Shown here: positions 9,182-18,240 of the stretch, piece by piece | How positions within the stretch are numbered: the first letter of the stretch is position 1 | How the letters are laid out: every line of letters begins with the position of its first letter | From: an uncultured Pseudomonadota bacterium | Lineage (GTDB): Bacteria; Pseudomonadota; Gammaproteobacteria; Burkholderiales; Methylophilaceae | DNA length: 64,000 nucleotides | Direction: 5' to 3' | Assembly: GCA_903876765.1 (NCBI GenBank) | Contig: CAIRBH010000031.1 | Coordinates: 1 to 64,000 of the forward strand | Translations under genes and position numbers: made by a program | The notes under the pieces: model-generated | What the model saw: only the letters and a program-made list of their open reading frames with translations | What the model was told of the DNA's origin: nothing | Database searches by the model: none

Positions 9182-9826
9182 ATGAAAAAACATCAATCAG
9201 GTTTTACGCTAATAGAATTAGCGATCGTATTAGTGATCATAGGCTTGCTTTTGGGCGGGGTATTGAAAGGGCAAGAATTGATTTACAGTGCTAAGGTAAA
9301 AAATATGGCGGCGGATTTTAAAAACACGCAAGTTTATATATACGGTTATCAAGACAAATACAAGGCTCTGCCTGGGGATGATAAAAGTGCGAGTACGCAT
9401 TTAACTGGTGGAACAAACGCATCGAACGGTACTTTAGGCAATGGTGTTATTGAGGGTGAATGGAACTCTACTACTGCAACACATGAATCTGCTTTATTTT
9501 GGCAGCATGTTAGACTTGCAGGCCTTGCCGCTGGGCCAACATCCACAGGGGATGCAAATTATTACCCAACCAATGCTGATGGTGGGAGAATCGGCGTGCA
9601 AAGTGTGTCAGGATTTACTAAAATTACTACTATGACAGGTACATTTGTTGTATGTTCAGATGCTATTTTAGGTAGATTTGCAAAACAATTAGATACCACG
9701 CTGGATGACGGTGAAACTTCAACTGGCTCTGTTAGAGCAGTGTTATCAGCTACAGCTACCGGGGCAGGGCTTACAACCGCAAATGTATCAGACTCATCAA
9801 GTTACACCGTTTGTTTAGCATTCTAA
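9182..9826 (+). CDS. Type IV pilin-like protein (prepilin)
   Basis: The 214-residue protein has a short basic leader followed by GFTLIELAIVLVIIGLLLGG, the class III prepilin signal that PilD cleaves after glycine 8. The mature protein begins with F, and the conserved glutamate at position 5 of the mature form is present. The remainder is rich in Thr, Ser, Ala and Gly, with two cysteines (FVVCSD and YTVCLAF at the very end) that could form the usual C-terminal disulfide loop. No pilus assembly genes are near. It could be a major pilin or a pseudopilin; the sequence does not decide. The sigma-54 promoter favours a regulated surface pilin. Confidence 0.85.
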   Translation: MKKHQSGFTLIELAIVLVIIGLLLGGVLKGQELIYSAKVKNMAADFKNTQVYIYGYQDKYKALPGDDKSASTHLTGGTNASNGTLGNGVIEGEWNSTTATHESALFWQHVRLAGLAAGPTSTGDANYYPTNADGGRIGVQSVSGFTKITTMTGTFVVCSDAILGRFAKQLDTTLDDGETSTGSVRAVLSATATGAGLTTANVSDSSSYTVCLAF

Positions 9827-9845
9827 ATCAATAATCAGATGCTCT

Positions 9846-9872
9846 AAAAGCCCACTTAGCTGGGCTTTTTTT
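9846..9872 (+). terminator. Rho-independent terminator of the pilin gene
   Basis: The stem AAAAGCCCA / TGGGCTTTT (9 bp) has a 6-nt loop and is followed by more T. It starts 20 bp after the pilin stop codon. Confidence 0.85.
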
Positions 9873-10190
9873 ATTGGTTACGGGCGTTACTACGCTAATG
9901 ACGCATTTACTATTACCTAGTAAATACATTCCTTTTTTTATAAAACTGGGATGTCTAAATTAAATGATTTTAAATCTGGGTTGCCGATGCAAAAAATGTC
10001 ACTTACAGGCTACCACTAGTTATTAGCCCTTAGTAGAGAAGCGTGTGCAGGATTGTAGGATGAAGGGACAATCTATCCGTATTGCATACGGCCCAATAGC
10101 TTAGCAGAGGATCGGATTTAGATGATTGAACAGTAATCAATGAGGTAGTAAAAAGGCTAATAATGATAGACTTTAAAGTCTATATAAAAT
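9873..10190. other. Intergenic region with no recognised content
   Basis: About 320 bp lie between the pilin terminator and the coxC-side terminator. All frames are broken by frequent stops, and I see no SD-ATG pair, tRNA or clear repeat. The segment near 10020-10110 is richer in G and C than its surroundings and may be a remnant of an older gene, but I cannot identify it. Confidence 0.4.
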
Positions 10191-10229
10191 AAAAAAACAC
10201 CTGAGACATTACTGTCTCAGGTGTTTTTT
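10191..10229. terminator. Bidirectional terminator downstream of coxC
   Basis: An 11-bp perfect stem (CACCTGAGACA / TGTCTCAGGTG) with a TTAC loop is flanked by A7 on one side and T6 on the other, so it can act on both strands. On the minus strand it ends the oxidase operon. Confidence 0.9.
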
Positions 10230-10273
10230 ATTCAAAGTCTTTATTAAAGCTTAGCCTAACAATTAGGCTTTAA

Positions 10274-11179
10274 TTATAGCCAGTAAACAAAAACAAATAG
10301 ACCTAACCAAACCACATCGACAAAGTGCCAGTACCAAGCTACCCCTTCAAAGCCAAAATGGTGTTCTGGGGTGAAATGGCCTTTCATGCACCGCAGCAGA
10401 ATAACAATCAGCATGATGGTACCTAATAAGACGTGAAAGCCATGAAAGCCCGTCAGCATAAAGAAGCTAGCGCCATAAGCACCAGATCTTAGCGTTAAAC
10501 CCATTTCAGTATAAGCCTCGTGATATTCAGTTGCCTGACATAACAAGAAAGCAATACCAAGTGCTACTGTAAGTGCCATGCCAATAATGAGCTGTTTGCG
10601 ATTGTTTTTAATCAGGCCCCAATGTGCCCAAGTGATGGTGGCGCCAGATGAAAGTAAAAGGGCGGTGTTAATAGCAGGCAAACCCCATGCTGCCATTGGG
10701 TGTAATACACCAGGCTTAAACTCGCCAGATACCGTCATGCCACCTGGGCCAGTAGATGGCCATGTACCTAAAAATTCTTTATAGGGGGTGATGTCTAAAT
10801 CATAGCCGCCTAGCTCTGGCACAGAAAGTACGCGCATATAAAATAGCGCGCCAAAAAATGCCGTAAAGAAGGCAATTTCTGAGCAAATAAACACTATCAT
10901 GCCGATGCGGAAGGATTTGTCTTCCCAGCTTTTAAATTGGCCAGTGACGCTTTCGGTAATTACAGCGCCCATCCACTTAAATACCATGCTTAAAATTAGT
11001 ATGGCCCCTAGTATCATCATCCATTTACCAGGCGCTTGCAAATAAGCTAAATCTTTGCTTTTGTCTGTGGCTACGCTAAAGATAAAACCTGAAGCTAAAG
11101 ATAATAAGCCTGTGGCGATAATTGCCGGATAAATACTACCGTGAGGTACGTAATACTGATTGTTAGAATGTGTCGCCAT
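10274..11179 (-). CDS. ctaE: Cytochrome c oxidase subunit III
   Basis: This is subunit III (coxC/ctaE) of an aa3-type haem-copper oxidase, an inner-membrane protein with about seven helices. Diagnostic segments include MATHSNNQYYVPHGSIYP at the start, FICSEIAFFTAFFGALFYMR, and near the end GFHGFHVLLGTIML and VAWYWHFVDVVWLGLFVFVYWL. The ATG at 11179 is used because AGGAG sits 7 nt upstream; a longer reading would add six unlikely residues. It is the last gene of the oxidase operon and is followed by a strong terminator. Confidence 0.95.
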   Translation of the reverse strand: MATHSNNQYYVPHGSIYPAIIATGLLSLASGFIFSVATDKSKDLAYLQAPGKWMMILGAILILSMVFKWMGAVITESVTGQFKSWEDKSFRIGMIVFICSEIAFFTAFFGALFYMRVLSVPELGGYDLDITPYKEFLGTWPSTGPGGMTVSGEFKPGVLHPMAAWGLPAINTALLLSSGATITWAHWGLIKNNRKQLIIGMALTVALGIAFLLCQATEYHEAYTEMGLTLRSGAYGASFFMLTGFHGFHVLLGTIMLIVILLRCMKGHFTPEHHFGFEGVAWYWHFVDVVWLGLFVFVYWL

Positions 11180-11265
11180 GCAATAACTCCTGTGCATTTA
11201 TTATTAATATGATGGCCATTATTCAGCCATTCCCTCGCCTAAACTACCACTTACATAAATACTTG

Positions 11266-11835
11266 TTACTTTAATTGCACTGCTGGAAAAAATGAATAAG
11301 ACAAGGTCATGTCTGATACATCTTTTGGCAAATCAGGGCTGACGAAAAAGCGTAAGGGCATTGCTTTTTCTTCGCCAGGTTTAAGTGATTGCCTAATAAA
11401 ACAAAAACACTCAATTTTTTTAAGGTTGGCTGCCGCTATACCTGGTGTAACGCTTGGTATTGCTTGACCCACCACCACCTCATTGGTGGTATTTTTTGCC
11501 ACAAAAATTACAGTTTCTATTTGTCCTGGGTGCACTCTGACGCTAGTGGTTTTGGGGTAAAAATTCCACCCTAAGCCTGACATCACGCTAGAAGTAAACT
11601 GCACATTCACCCATCTACTATTATCTATTTTTGCTTTGGCCAGCAGCGTTGCCGAGTTCTGTGTTTTGCCATTTAAGCCTGTCATGGTACATAGCACGTT
11701 GTAAATAGGTACAAGCGCAAAGGCAAACAATAAAGAACCCAGCAACATCCATAAAAGCTTGCGTACTAAACGCTGGTTTTTTACATCAAGTTGCTGTTTT
11801 GCACTTAATACCTTGCTTTCGTCTATTGATGCCAT
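11266..11835 (-). CDS. ctaG: Cytochrome c oxidase assembly protein CtaG/Cox11
   Basis: CtaG/Cox11 delivers copper to the CuB site of subunit I. The protein has one N-terminal membrane span (LLWMLLGSLLFAFALVPIYNVLC) and a periplasmic immunoglobulin-like domain. The copper-binding motif is IECFCFIRQSL, followed by PLRFFVSPDLP. The start MASIDESK at 11835 overlaps the end of the small upstream gene by 13 bp, suggesting translational coupling. The length of 189 residues is usual for the family. Confidence 0.94.
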   Translation of the reverse strand: MASIDESKVLSAKQQLDVKNQRLVRKLLWMLLGSLLFAFALVPIYNVLCTMTGLNGKTQNSATLLAKAKIDNSRWVNVQFTSSVMSGLGWNFYPKTTSVRVHPGQIETVIFVAKNTTNEVVVGQAIPSVTPGIAAANLKKIECFCFIRQSLKPGEEKAMPLRFFVSPDLPKDVSDMTLSYSFFPAVQLK

Positions 11836-11936
11836 ATAGCAAACATTGACATTACATACCAAGCTAAAGCAATACCCCCTAACAGCAAGGCAATTTTCGT
11901 ATTACTAATACTCTTATTTTTTACTGGCTTATCCAT
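11823..11936 (-). CDS. Cytochrome oxidase small assembly protein (37 residues)
   Basis: A very short gene lies between coxA and ctaG. The minus strand from ATG 11936 gives a basic N-terminus (MDKPVKNKSISNTK), then a single hydrophobic span (IALLLGGIALAWYVMSMFAI) and WHQ, ending in TAG at 11823. Betaproteobacterial oxidase operons commonly carry a one-span protein of this size in exactly this position, annotated as a cytochrome oxidase small assembly protein. Its 3' end overlaps ctaG by 13 bp. The ribosome site is weak. Identification rests on position, size and topology. Confidence 0.75.
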   Translation of the reverse strand: MDKPVKNKSISNTKIALLLGGIALAWYVMSMFAIWHQ

Positions 11937-11984
11937 ATAGACCCAAATGAAGCTCGGCTTAAATACTTAAGCCGAGTATTGTAT

Positions 11985-13577
11985 TTATTTAACTGTTGGT
12001 TGCTCAGTAAAGCTATGGTATGGCGGTGGTGAGGGCAGTGTCCACTCTAAACCTTGTGCGCCTTCCCAAACTTGAGCTGTCGCTTTTTTACCACCACGGG
12101 CACAGGTCACAATGTTATAAACAAATAATAGTTGTGATAGACCTAGTGTAAATGCGGCAATGCTTGAAATCATATTGAACTCTGCAAATTGTAATGCATA
12201 GTCAGGAATACGACGTGGCATACCAGCCAGTCCTAAGAAGAACTGAGGGATGAAGGTTAAGTTAAATGAAATTGCAGTGAGCCAGAAGTGCAGTTTACCT
12301 AGCTTCTCGTTATACATATGACCAGTCATTTTAGGTAACCAGTAATAAGTGCCGGCCATAATACCCATAATGCCACCCGCAAATAGCGTGTAGTGGAAAT
12401 GCGCTACGATAAAGTAGCTGTTGTGATATTGCGCATCAGCGGCAACGTCAGCTAGCACTAGGCCCGTCAATCCACCAATACCAAAAAGAATAATCCAGCC
12501 TACAGTAAACAACATAGGCGTTTCAAAGCTCATAGAGCCTTTCCACATGGTTTTAATCCAGCAGAAGAACATCACGGCTAATGGTAATGAAATTGCCATG
12601 GTGCTATACATAAAGTAAAGCAGAGCTGGTACAGGCATACCTGATGTGAAGAAGTGATGCGCCCAAACAACCACAGAAAGTACGCCTACTGCCCAGAATG
12701 AGTAAACTTGAGCTTTGTAGCCATACATAGGTTTGCGTGAGAATGTTTCTAGAATTTGTGGAATGAAGCCCCACACTGGTAATAACAAAATATACACTTC
12801 TGGGTGGCCAAAGAACCAGAATAAATGTTGGAACATAATTGGATCGCCACCGCCAGCCGCATCAAAGAAGTGCGTACCAAAGTGACGGTCTGTTAATAGC
12901 ATGGTCACTGCTCCAGCTAATACAGGAATAGTTGCAATCAATAAGAAAGCAGTAATTAACCAGCCCCATACGAACATAGGCATTTTCATTAAAGTCATGC
13001 CAGGGGCTCGCATGTTAAAGACAGTAACGATAATATTAATTGAACCTAGTACTGAAGAAATGCCCAATAAGTGAACAGCAAAAATGGCAAAGTCAACACC
13101 AATGCCACCTTGTATAGACAGAGGTGGATAAAATGTCCAGCCAGTAGCTAGCGCACCATCACCAATGCCAAATAAGGCCAAGGTAAATGGTAATGTTAAT
13201 AAAATTGCAGAAGGCGGCAGCAACCAGAAGCCCCAGTTATTCAAGCGCGGCAAAGCCATATCTGGCGCACCAATTTGCAATGGAATCATCCAGTTAGCAA
13301 AGCCGGTAGCGGCTGGCATTAATGCGGCAAAAATCATAATTAAGGCGTGTACGCCTATCAGCTGGTTAAAGAACTCAGGGTTGATTAATTGCAGGCCTGG
13401 TTTAAATAATTCAGCTCGAATGCCTAAAATCATTGCCCCACCAACAAAAAACATAATCAGCGAAAATGTTAAATACATGGTGCCTATGTCTTTATGGTTG
13501 GTGGTGGTTAGCCAACGCATAATACCCGTTGGGTGTTCAGCATGATCATCATGATGCGCTACTGTTGTTGTACTCAT
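11985..13577 (-). CDS. ctaD: Cytochrome c oxidase subunit I
   Basis: The catalytic subunit (coxA/ctaD) is 530 residues with twelve helices, binding haem a and the haem a3-CuB centre. Visible are the TTNHKDIGTMYL start signature, FWFFGHPEVYILLLP carrying a CuB histidine and the cross-linking tyrosine region, VWAHHFFTSG with two CuB histidines, and VAHFHYTLFAGG with the haem histidines. AGGAG precedes the ATG. It is second in the operon after coxB, then comes the small assembly gene. It is an A-type oxidase by overall character. Confidence 0.97.
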   Translation of the reverse strand: MSTTTVAHHDDHAEHPTGIMRWLTTTNHKDIGTMYLTFSLIMFFVGGAMILGIRAELFKPGLQLINPEFFNQLIGVHALIMIFAALMPAATGFANWMIPLQIGAPDMALPRLNNWGFWLLPPSAILLTLPFTLALFGIGDGALATGWTFYPPLSIQGGIGVDFAIFAVHLLGISSVLGSINIIVTVFNMRAPGMTLMKMPMFVWGWLITAFLLIATIPVLAGAVTMLLTDRHFGTHFFDAAGGGDPIMFQHLFWFFGHPEVYILLLPVWGFIPQILETFSRKPMYGYKAQVYSFWAVGVLSVVVWAHHFFTSGMPVPALLYFMYSTMAISLPLAVMFFCWIKTMWKGSMSFETPMLFTVGWIILFGIGGLTGLVLADVAADAQYHNSYFIVAHFHYTLFAGGIMGIMAGTYYWLPKMTGHMYNEKLGKLHFWLTAISFNLTFIPQFFLGLAGMPRRIPDYALQFAEFNMISSIAAFTLGLSQLLFVYNIVTCARGGKKATAQVWEGAQGLEWTLPSPPPYHSFTEQPTVK

Positions 13578-13635
13578 TACCTTCTCCTAATTACTCAAAC
13601 TAAATAATTGCTGTTGATTCAAATTATATCAATAC

Positions 13636-14808
13636 TTATTGACGCGCGGCTTTAACTTGCGCTGGTTGCAATAGATCGCCAACGCTATTGCCTAGGGCGT
13701 TTCTTTCATAGGTAATCACTGAGGCAATTTCTGTGTCATTTAACAACGCTTTCCATGAGGGCATCACGCGGATTCCGTTTAATACGCGATCTAAATGACT
13801 ATCTTTAAGATATTTCCCGTCGGCACCAAAAATCGGGCCATTGGCAATTTTGCTGCCAGTGAGCGCTGGGAATGCAGGCGGCAAGCCAGCACCGGACACT
13901 TGATGGCAAACCGCACAATTTTTCTCATATACAGTTTTGCCATTGGCTACCAACTCATCTTTGGTCCATTCTTTGTCTGCGCCTGCGGAAGCTTTAGCTA
14001 GCTCTTCTTTTTTGGCAGCTACCCAAGTTTTATATTCTTCTACTGGTAAGGCGTCTACGACCACTGGCATATAGCCATGGCCTTTACCACAGAGCTCTTT
14101 ACATTGGCCACGATAAGTACCGGCTTTTTCTACCTGTACCCAAGTTTCACGTATGAAGCCAGGCACAGCTAGGCGTGAAGAGCCAAATTGTGGCACCCAC
14201 CAGTTATGCATAACGTCGGCTGAGGTCATTAAAATACGCACTTTTGCGCCTACAGGAAGCACTAGGTGGTTATCGACTTCAAGTAAGTAATTTTCATCTT
14301 TTTTACCATCAAAGCCTTTATCTGTTTGCTCTTTTGGGGTGGATAGATTGCTGACAAATTTAATGCCTTGCGCATCACCATCCATATACTCATACTGCCA
14401 GCGCCATTGTGAACCAGTGATTTTAATCACCATATTCGCTTTGTCACGAGTGTTTTCCATCATAATCACGCTGTGATAAGCTGGGATGCCCATAATCACA
14501 AAGTCTATCAGTAGCAGAATGGCGAACGGAATTAGTGTCCAAAAAATTTCAACTGCGGTTGATGGTGCCTTATCTGTTACAGGCTTGAAGTTTTTACTTT
14601 TGCGATGTGCAAAAATAGAATAAATCATGATAGCCAACACGATGAAGAAAATCGCCATGGCAATCAACATAAACTTATTATGTACATGCAATGTATCTAA
14701 GGCCATAGGCGTTACTGGCTCTGGGAAGTTCCAAGAGTAATCAGCATGTGCGCTTAGTGAAGCCAACATTGCTGAAATACCTAAACTAATCTTTCTATAA
14801 CCTCGCAT
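13636..14808 (-). CDS. ctaC: Cytochrome c oxidase subunit II with fused cytochrome c (caa3 type)
   Basis: Subunit II (coxB/ctaC) accepts electrons from cytochrome c. The 390-residue protein has a signal peptide, two N-terminal membrane helices, and a cupredoxin domain whose CuA motif is CKELCGKGHGYMPV. About 60 residues later comes a C-terminal class I cytochrome c domain with CAVCH and a distal VMPSW methionine. The fused domain makes this a caa3-like enzyme that can dock directly with c-type donors such as cytochrome c4. TGGAG lies about 10 nt before the ATG. Confidence 0.95.
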   Translation of the reverse strand: MRGYRKISLGISAMLASLSAHADYSWNFPEPVTPMALDTLHVHNKFMLIAMAIFFIVLAIMIYSIFAHRKSKNFKPVTDKAPSTAVEIFWTLIPFAILLLIDFVIMGIPAYHSVIMMENTRDKANMVIKITGSQWRWQYEYMDGDAQGIKFVSNLSTPKEQTDKGFDGKKDENYLLEVDNHLVLPVGAKVRILMTSADVMHNWWVPQFGSSRLAVPGFIRETWVQVEKAGTYRGQCKELCGKGHGYMPVVVDALPVEEYKTWVAAKKEELAKASAGADKEWTKDELVANGKTVYEKNCAVCHQVSGAGLPPAFPALTGSKIANGPIFGADGKYLKDSHLDRVLNGIRVMPSWKALLNDTEIASVITYERNALGNSVGDLLQPAQVKAARQ

Positions 14809-14829
14809 AACACTTACTCCAAAACTATA

Positions 14830-15309
14830 TTAGTTAATATTTTTTAATTTTTTTCTGAGATCACGCGCCAATAGAGCGCGCTGCTCGTCAGTGATAAAAT
14901 TCCGACCAAACTCTACTTCGTTACCGTGTGAACTGATAAAAAGAGCACTTTTACCATTGCTACCTTGAAACTTTAAGACATCACGCACGTTGACTTGTGC
15001 CCAATATCTTTGAAAAACCGTTTTAGTGATTTTTTGATCGTGCTTTTTTTCTACTATCACCTGGTCTTCTTCTATGGTGATGCTTTCAAAATCGTCCGCA
15101 TGCAAATACACCGTATAAAAGGCATAGGCGAAGGCTAAAATTTCTAGTCCAGCAAACGGCAAAACCAACCATGCCCCTATGCTGGCAAAACCTAAAGCTA
15201 TTACCAATGCTAATGATGCCAGCGCTGCCAGAAGCTTAATGCTGTCATTAGGTGATAGCGAGTTATTTGGTCTTGTAATAATCTTATAACCAAAGTCTGA
15301 CACCGGCAT
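14830..15309 (-). CDS. DUF2244 family membrane protein, first gene of the oxidase operon
   Basis: A 159-residue protein with two adjacent membrane spans (about residues 27-65, LLAALASLALVIALGFASIGAWLVLPFAGLEI region) and a soluble C-terminal half. DUF2244 proteins are frequent neighbours of cox operons in proteobacteria; their role is unknown. I chose ATG 15309 because AGGA is 6 nt upstream; a TTG two codons earlier is less likely. It leads the coxB-coxA-ctaG-coxC transcript. Confidence 0.8.
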   Translation of the reverse strand: MPVSDFGYKIITRPNNSLSPNDSIKLLAALASLALVIALGFASIGAWLVLPFAGLEILAFAYAFYTVYLHADDFESITIEEDQVIVEKKHDQKITKTVFQRYWAQVNVRDVLKFQGSNGKSALFISSHGNEVEFGRNFITDEQRALLARDLRKKLKNIN

Positions 15310-15739
15310 AGTCAATCCTGAATTAAAAAACTTTACAGGCTACTTTTAAGTCGCCTAATTTCAAGTCTAAGAAATAAATTTTAGAGTTAAAGCCTAGCTT
15401 AAGCGCTTTTTTAACATGCGACACTTTGACGCAGTGCAAAAATAACACGAAAAGTCATTTAGCTCAAGAAAATAATTACATTTTATTAACAATTCTAGGG
15501 TTTTTATGTGGGGGTTTATTCACGGAAATGGCGCTGCATATTCTTATGCGGTTTTGACTTATATGAGTGAATATGACACTATCTAATCATTAATAAAAGT
15601 AAAAAGTCTTATGGTTCTATGCTTAAATGATGCACAGGCTCAATAGGCTCAATAGGCTCAATAGGCTATATAGGCAAATTATCAATGCACATTCATAAGA
15701 TCAATTCCCTAGAAATATCTCTCTACGGTAATCGCAATA
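15310..15739. other. Divergent control region between the oxidase operon and the redox cluster
   Basis: These 430 bp hold no gene I can support. They must contain the promoters of the oxidase operon (minus) and of the three-gene redox cluster (plus). A 9-bp tandem repeat sits at 15636-15675. No sigma-54 site or clear FNR box was found by eye. Confidence 0.55.
15636..15675. repeat. 9-bp tandem repeat upstream of the redox cluster
   Basis: AGGCTCAAT occurs three times in a row (15636-15662), then a variant AGGCTATAT and a final AGGC. It ends about 65 bp before the GTG start of the next gene. Confidence 0.85.
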
Positions 15740-18229
15740 GTGGCAAAAACTAAGAACCCAGTTGTAGTAGCTGCCAAAACACATTTTAACGTCATCATTA
15801 TTGGTGCTGGTCCTAGCGGCTTATCTGCCGCCGTTCGTGCCACCGAGCAACAGGTGGATTATTTGCTAGTCGAAGCTGCGGCGGCGCCCGCTTCTACTAT
15901 TCGTAGTTATCAACGCGGTAAATTAGTCATGTCTGAGCCGCGGGGCTTGCCTTTGCGCAGCACATTGCCTTTTAGTGCTTCGTTGCGCGAAAACGTGCTC
16001 GAGACTTGGGAAAAAACCATAGCAGATTTTAACGTCAACGTGCGTTATGAAACTAAAGTAGTGGGTTTAACGCGCGGTGAAAATCTACTTGAACTGGTGT
16101 TGGCTGATGGTGGCAAGTTAACGGCGCATCATGTGGTGTTAGCGATGGGCGTGCAGGGCAATCTGCGTAAGTTGGAGATTCCAGGCGGCGACTTACCTCA
16201 AATTCAATATCAGTTAGACGACCCGCAAGCCTACCAAAATGAAACCATAGTGGTGGTCGGTGGTGGTGATAGTGGCGTTGAAAACGCCTTGGCACTGACT
16301 GGCCGCAACCAAATTATCATACTCAATCGTGCAGAAGACTTTAGCAATTGTAAAGATAGCAATCTAAGCCAACTGACCGAAGCGAGAAAGCGTGGTGCGC
16401 TAGACTGGTTGCTAGAAACTAAGCCGCAATCTATAGAAGTGAATACTAAGGGTGATTTTCCTATTACTGTTTATGCCAATACCTTAAATGGTGTGGAACG
16501 CATCCCTTGTCATCGTGTGATTGCGCGGCTTGGCGCTCTGCCATCTCGACCAGTACTTGAAAGCTTTGGCGTCGGTTTTGCAACGCCAGATTTAGAAGCC
16601 CTGCCACAATTGACTTCACATTACGAATCTAGCATTCCTGGCTTATATATTATTGGCGCATTAGCCGGCTACCCTTTGATTAAGCAGGGGATTAATCAAG
16701 GTTATGAGGTAATTGAATACATCTTAGGCAACCCAGTAGAGCCAGCAGATAATGCTTTGTTAAGAGAAAAGTTCGCCAACTTCTGCGATGACAGAGGGGT
16801 GGATGATGTATTAGAGAAAATTCGCAAAAGCGTGCCTTTGCTGGCTATGCTCAACACCTTGCAATTACGAGAGCTAGTCTTAGAAAGCAATATTTTATTA
16901 CCCAAAGCCGGCGAGGTCATTTTTAAAAGGAATGATTACAGCACCACCTTCTTTTTTATAGTGGATGGCGAGCTAGATATTCTGATAGACGATGATGAGG
17001 TGCCAGATGGCAGGCTTAAGGCAGGTGAGTTTTTTGGGGAGTTAGCTTTGGTGTCGGGTCGTCGTCGGGCTGGCACGGTTCGCACTAGCACGCCCTGTGT
17101 CTTAATCGAAACGCCTAGACGGGTGATGCAAAAATTGATTGATTCCGTGCAGTCTATGCGGCGCATACTCAATGAAGTGGCGATTAAGACCATAGTGCAT
17201 CTTTGTATCGGTTTGTCGCTGAGTGAAGAAGACCTCAATGATGTGGCCAATAACGCGACACTAAAAAACTATGCAGCGGGTGAGGAGCTATTTCATGAAG
17301 GCGATGAGGCCGATGGGCTTTATCTTATTCAAAGCGGCTCGGTCACAGTGTCACGCATGATAGGCGGCAGAGAGGTTGTGTTATTTTATGTAGCGGCTGG
17401 CCATTATGTGGGTGAAATGTCGCTGGTTTCTGGCGAGCCACGCTATGCAACGGTGCGAGCTGCGATTGCTACCGAAGCCGTGTTAATTGAGGCTGGGCGC
17501 ATGAGAGACATCATTGCCCGTAATCCAGAAATCCGCAGCGAGCTAGATGCCCGTTACCTACAGCATTTGCAGGATAACGAAAACCGCCAGCAGCTAGAAA
17601 CTGCTTTTGATAGCAATAATGCCACAGGTACAAAATCTACCCCGTCTAATCTCATCTCTTTCTTAATTCAGCAAGGGGTAGGTGAGGCGACCGATGTATT
17701 GCTCATTGATGAATCTTTGTGTGTACGTTGCAATCATTGTGAGCAAGCTTGTGCCGACACGCATGGCGGCGCAACCAGATTAGATCGCGATGCTGGGCCG
17801 ATTTTTGCCAATATTCGAGTCCCTACCTCATGCCGCCATTGCGAACATCCGCATTGCATGAAGGATTGCCCACCTGATGCGATTCACAGAGCGCCACATG
17901 GCGAGGTGTATATTGATGACAGTTGTATTGGTTGTGGTAATTGCCAACAAAACTGTCCTTACGATGTGATTCAGATGTCAGTCATACATGATCAGCCTGA
18001 GCCCAGTATTTTACAGATGCTACTGGGCATACGGCCAAAAGCATTGCCAGTGGTAGATGGTGCAAAAGTAGCGGTTAAATGCGATATGTGTAAAGACATC
18101 ACTGGCGGGCCAGTGTGTGTTCGGGCTTGTCCAGTCGGGGCGGCTTTACGTGTTAAGCCAGAAGAACTGCTCAGCTACGCCAGTGGCCATGCGGGTGATT
18201 CTAATTTAATCAGTTCAGATGAAAGTTAA
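15740..18229 (+). CDS. FAD/NAD(P) oxidoreductase fused to two cyclic-nucleotide-binding domains and a four-cluster ferredoxin
   Basis: An 829-residue multidomain protein without signal peptide or membrane span, hence cytoplasmic. Residues 16-330 are a thioredoxin-reductase-like flavoprotein: GAGPSG (22-27) for FAD and VVVGGGDSG near 170 for NAD(P)H, but no CxxC redox pair, as in YpdA-type enzymes. Two cNMP-binding domains follow at about 355-480 and 485-620. Both have intact phosphate-binding cassettes (GEFFGELALVSGRRRAGTV and VGEMSLVSGEPRYATV) with the nucleotide-binding arginine. Residues 655-810 form a DmsB/HybA-like ferredoxin with four cysteine clusters: CVRCNHCEQAC from C661, CRHCEHPHCMKDCP, CIGCGNCQQNCP, and CDMCK...CVRACP. 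The start is GTG. It leads a cluster with a b-type membrane protein and a decahaem cytochrome. It probably feeds NAD(P)H electrons to them under nucleotide control; this is inference. Confidence 0.85.
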   Translation: MAKTKNPVVVAAKTHFNVIIIGAGPSGLSAAVRATEQQVDYLLVEAAAAPASTIRSYQRGKLVMSEPRGLPLRSTLPFSASLRENVLETWEKTIADFNVNVRYETKVVGLTRGENLLELVLADGGKLTAHHVVLAMGVQGNLRKLEIPGGDLPQIQYQLDDPQAYQNETIVVVGGGDSGVENALALTGRNQIIILNRAEDFSNCKDSNLSQLTEARKRGALDWLLETKPQSIEVNTKGDFPITVYANTLNGVERIPCHRVIARLGALPSRPVLESFGVGFATPDLEALPQLTSHYESSIPGLYIIGALAGYPLIKQGINQGYEVIEYILGNPVEPADNALLREKFANFCDDRGVDDVLEKIRKSVPLLAMLNTLQLRELVLESNILLPKAGEVIFKRNDYSTTFFFIVDGELDILIDDDEVPDGRLKAGEFFGELALVSGRRRAGTVRTSTPCVLIETPRRVMQKLIDSVQSMRRILNEVAIKTIVHLCIGLSLSEEDLNDVANNATLKNYAAGEELFHEGDEADGLYLIQSGSVTVSRMIGGREVVLFYVAAGHYVGEMSLVSGEPRYATVRAAIATEAVLIEAGRMRDIIARNPEIRSELDARYLQHLQDNENRQQLETAFDSNNATGTKSTPSNLISFLIQQGVGEATDVLLIDESLCVRCNHCEQACADTHGGATRLDRDAGPIFANIRVPTSCRHCEHPHCMKDCPPDAIHRAPHGEVYIDDSCIGCGNCQQNCPYDVIQMSVIHDQPEPSILQMLLGIRPKALPVVDGAKVAVKCDMCKDITGGPVCVRACPVGAALRVKPEELLSYASGHAGDSNLISSDES

Positions 18230-18240
18230 CGGATAGGCTG

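Noticed and set aside
13165-13545. 126-residue plus-strand frame opposite coxA
   Set aside because: coxA is unambiguous on the minus strand; the antisense frame is an artefact of its codon use.
15740-16300. Ordinary thioredoxin reductase
   Set aside because: The flavoprotein domain lacks the CxxC redox pair and is fused to cNMP and ferredoxin domains.
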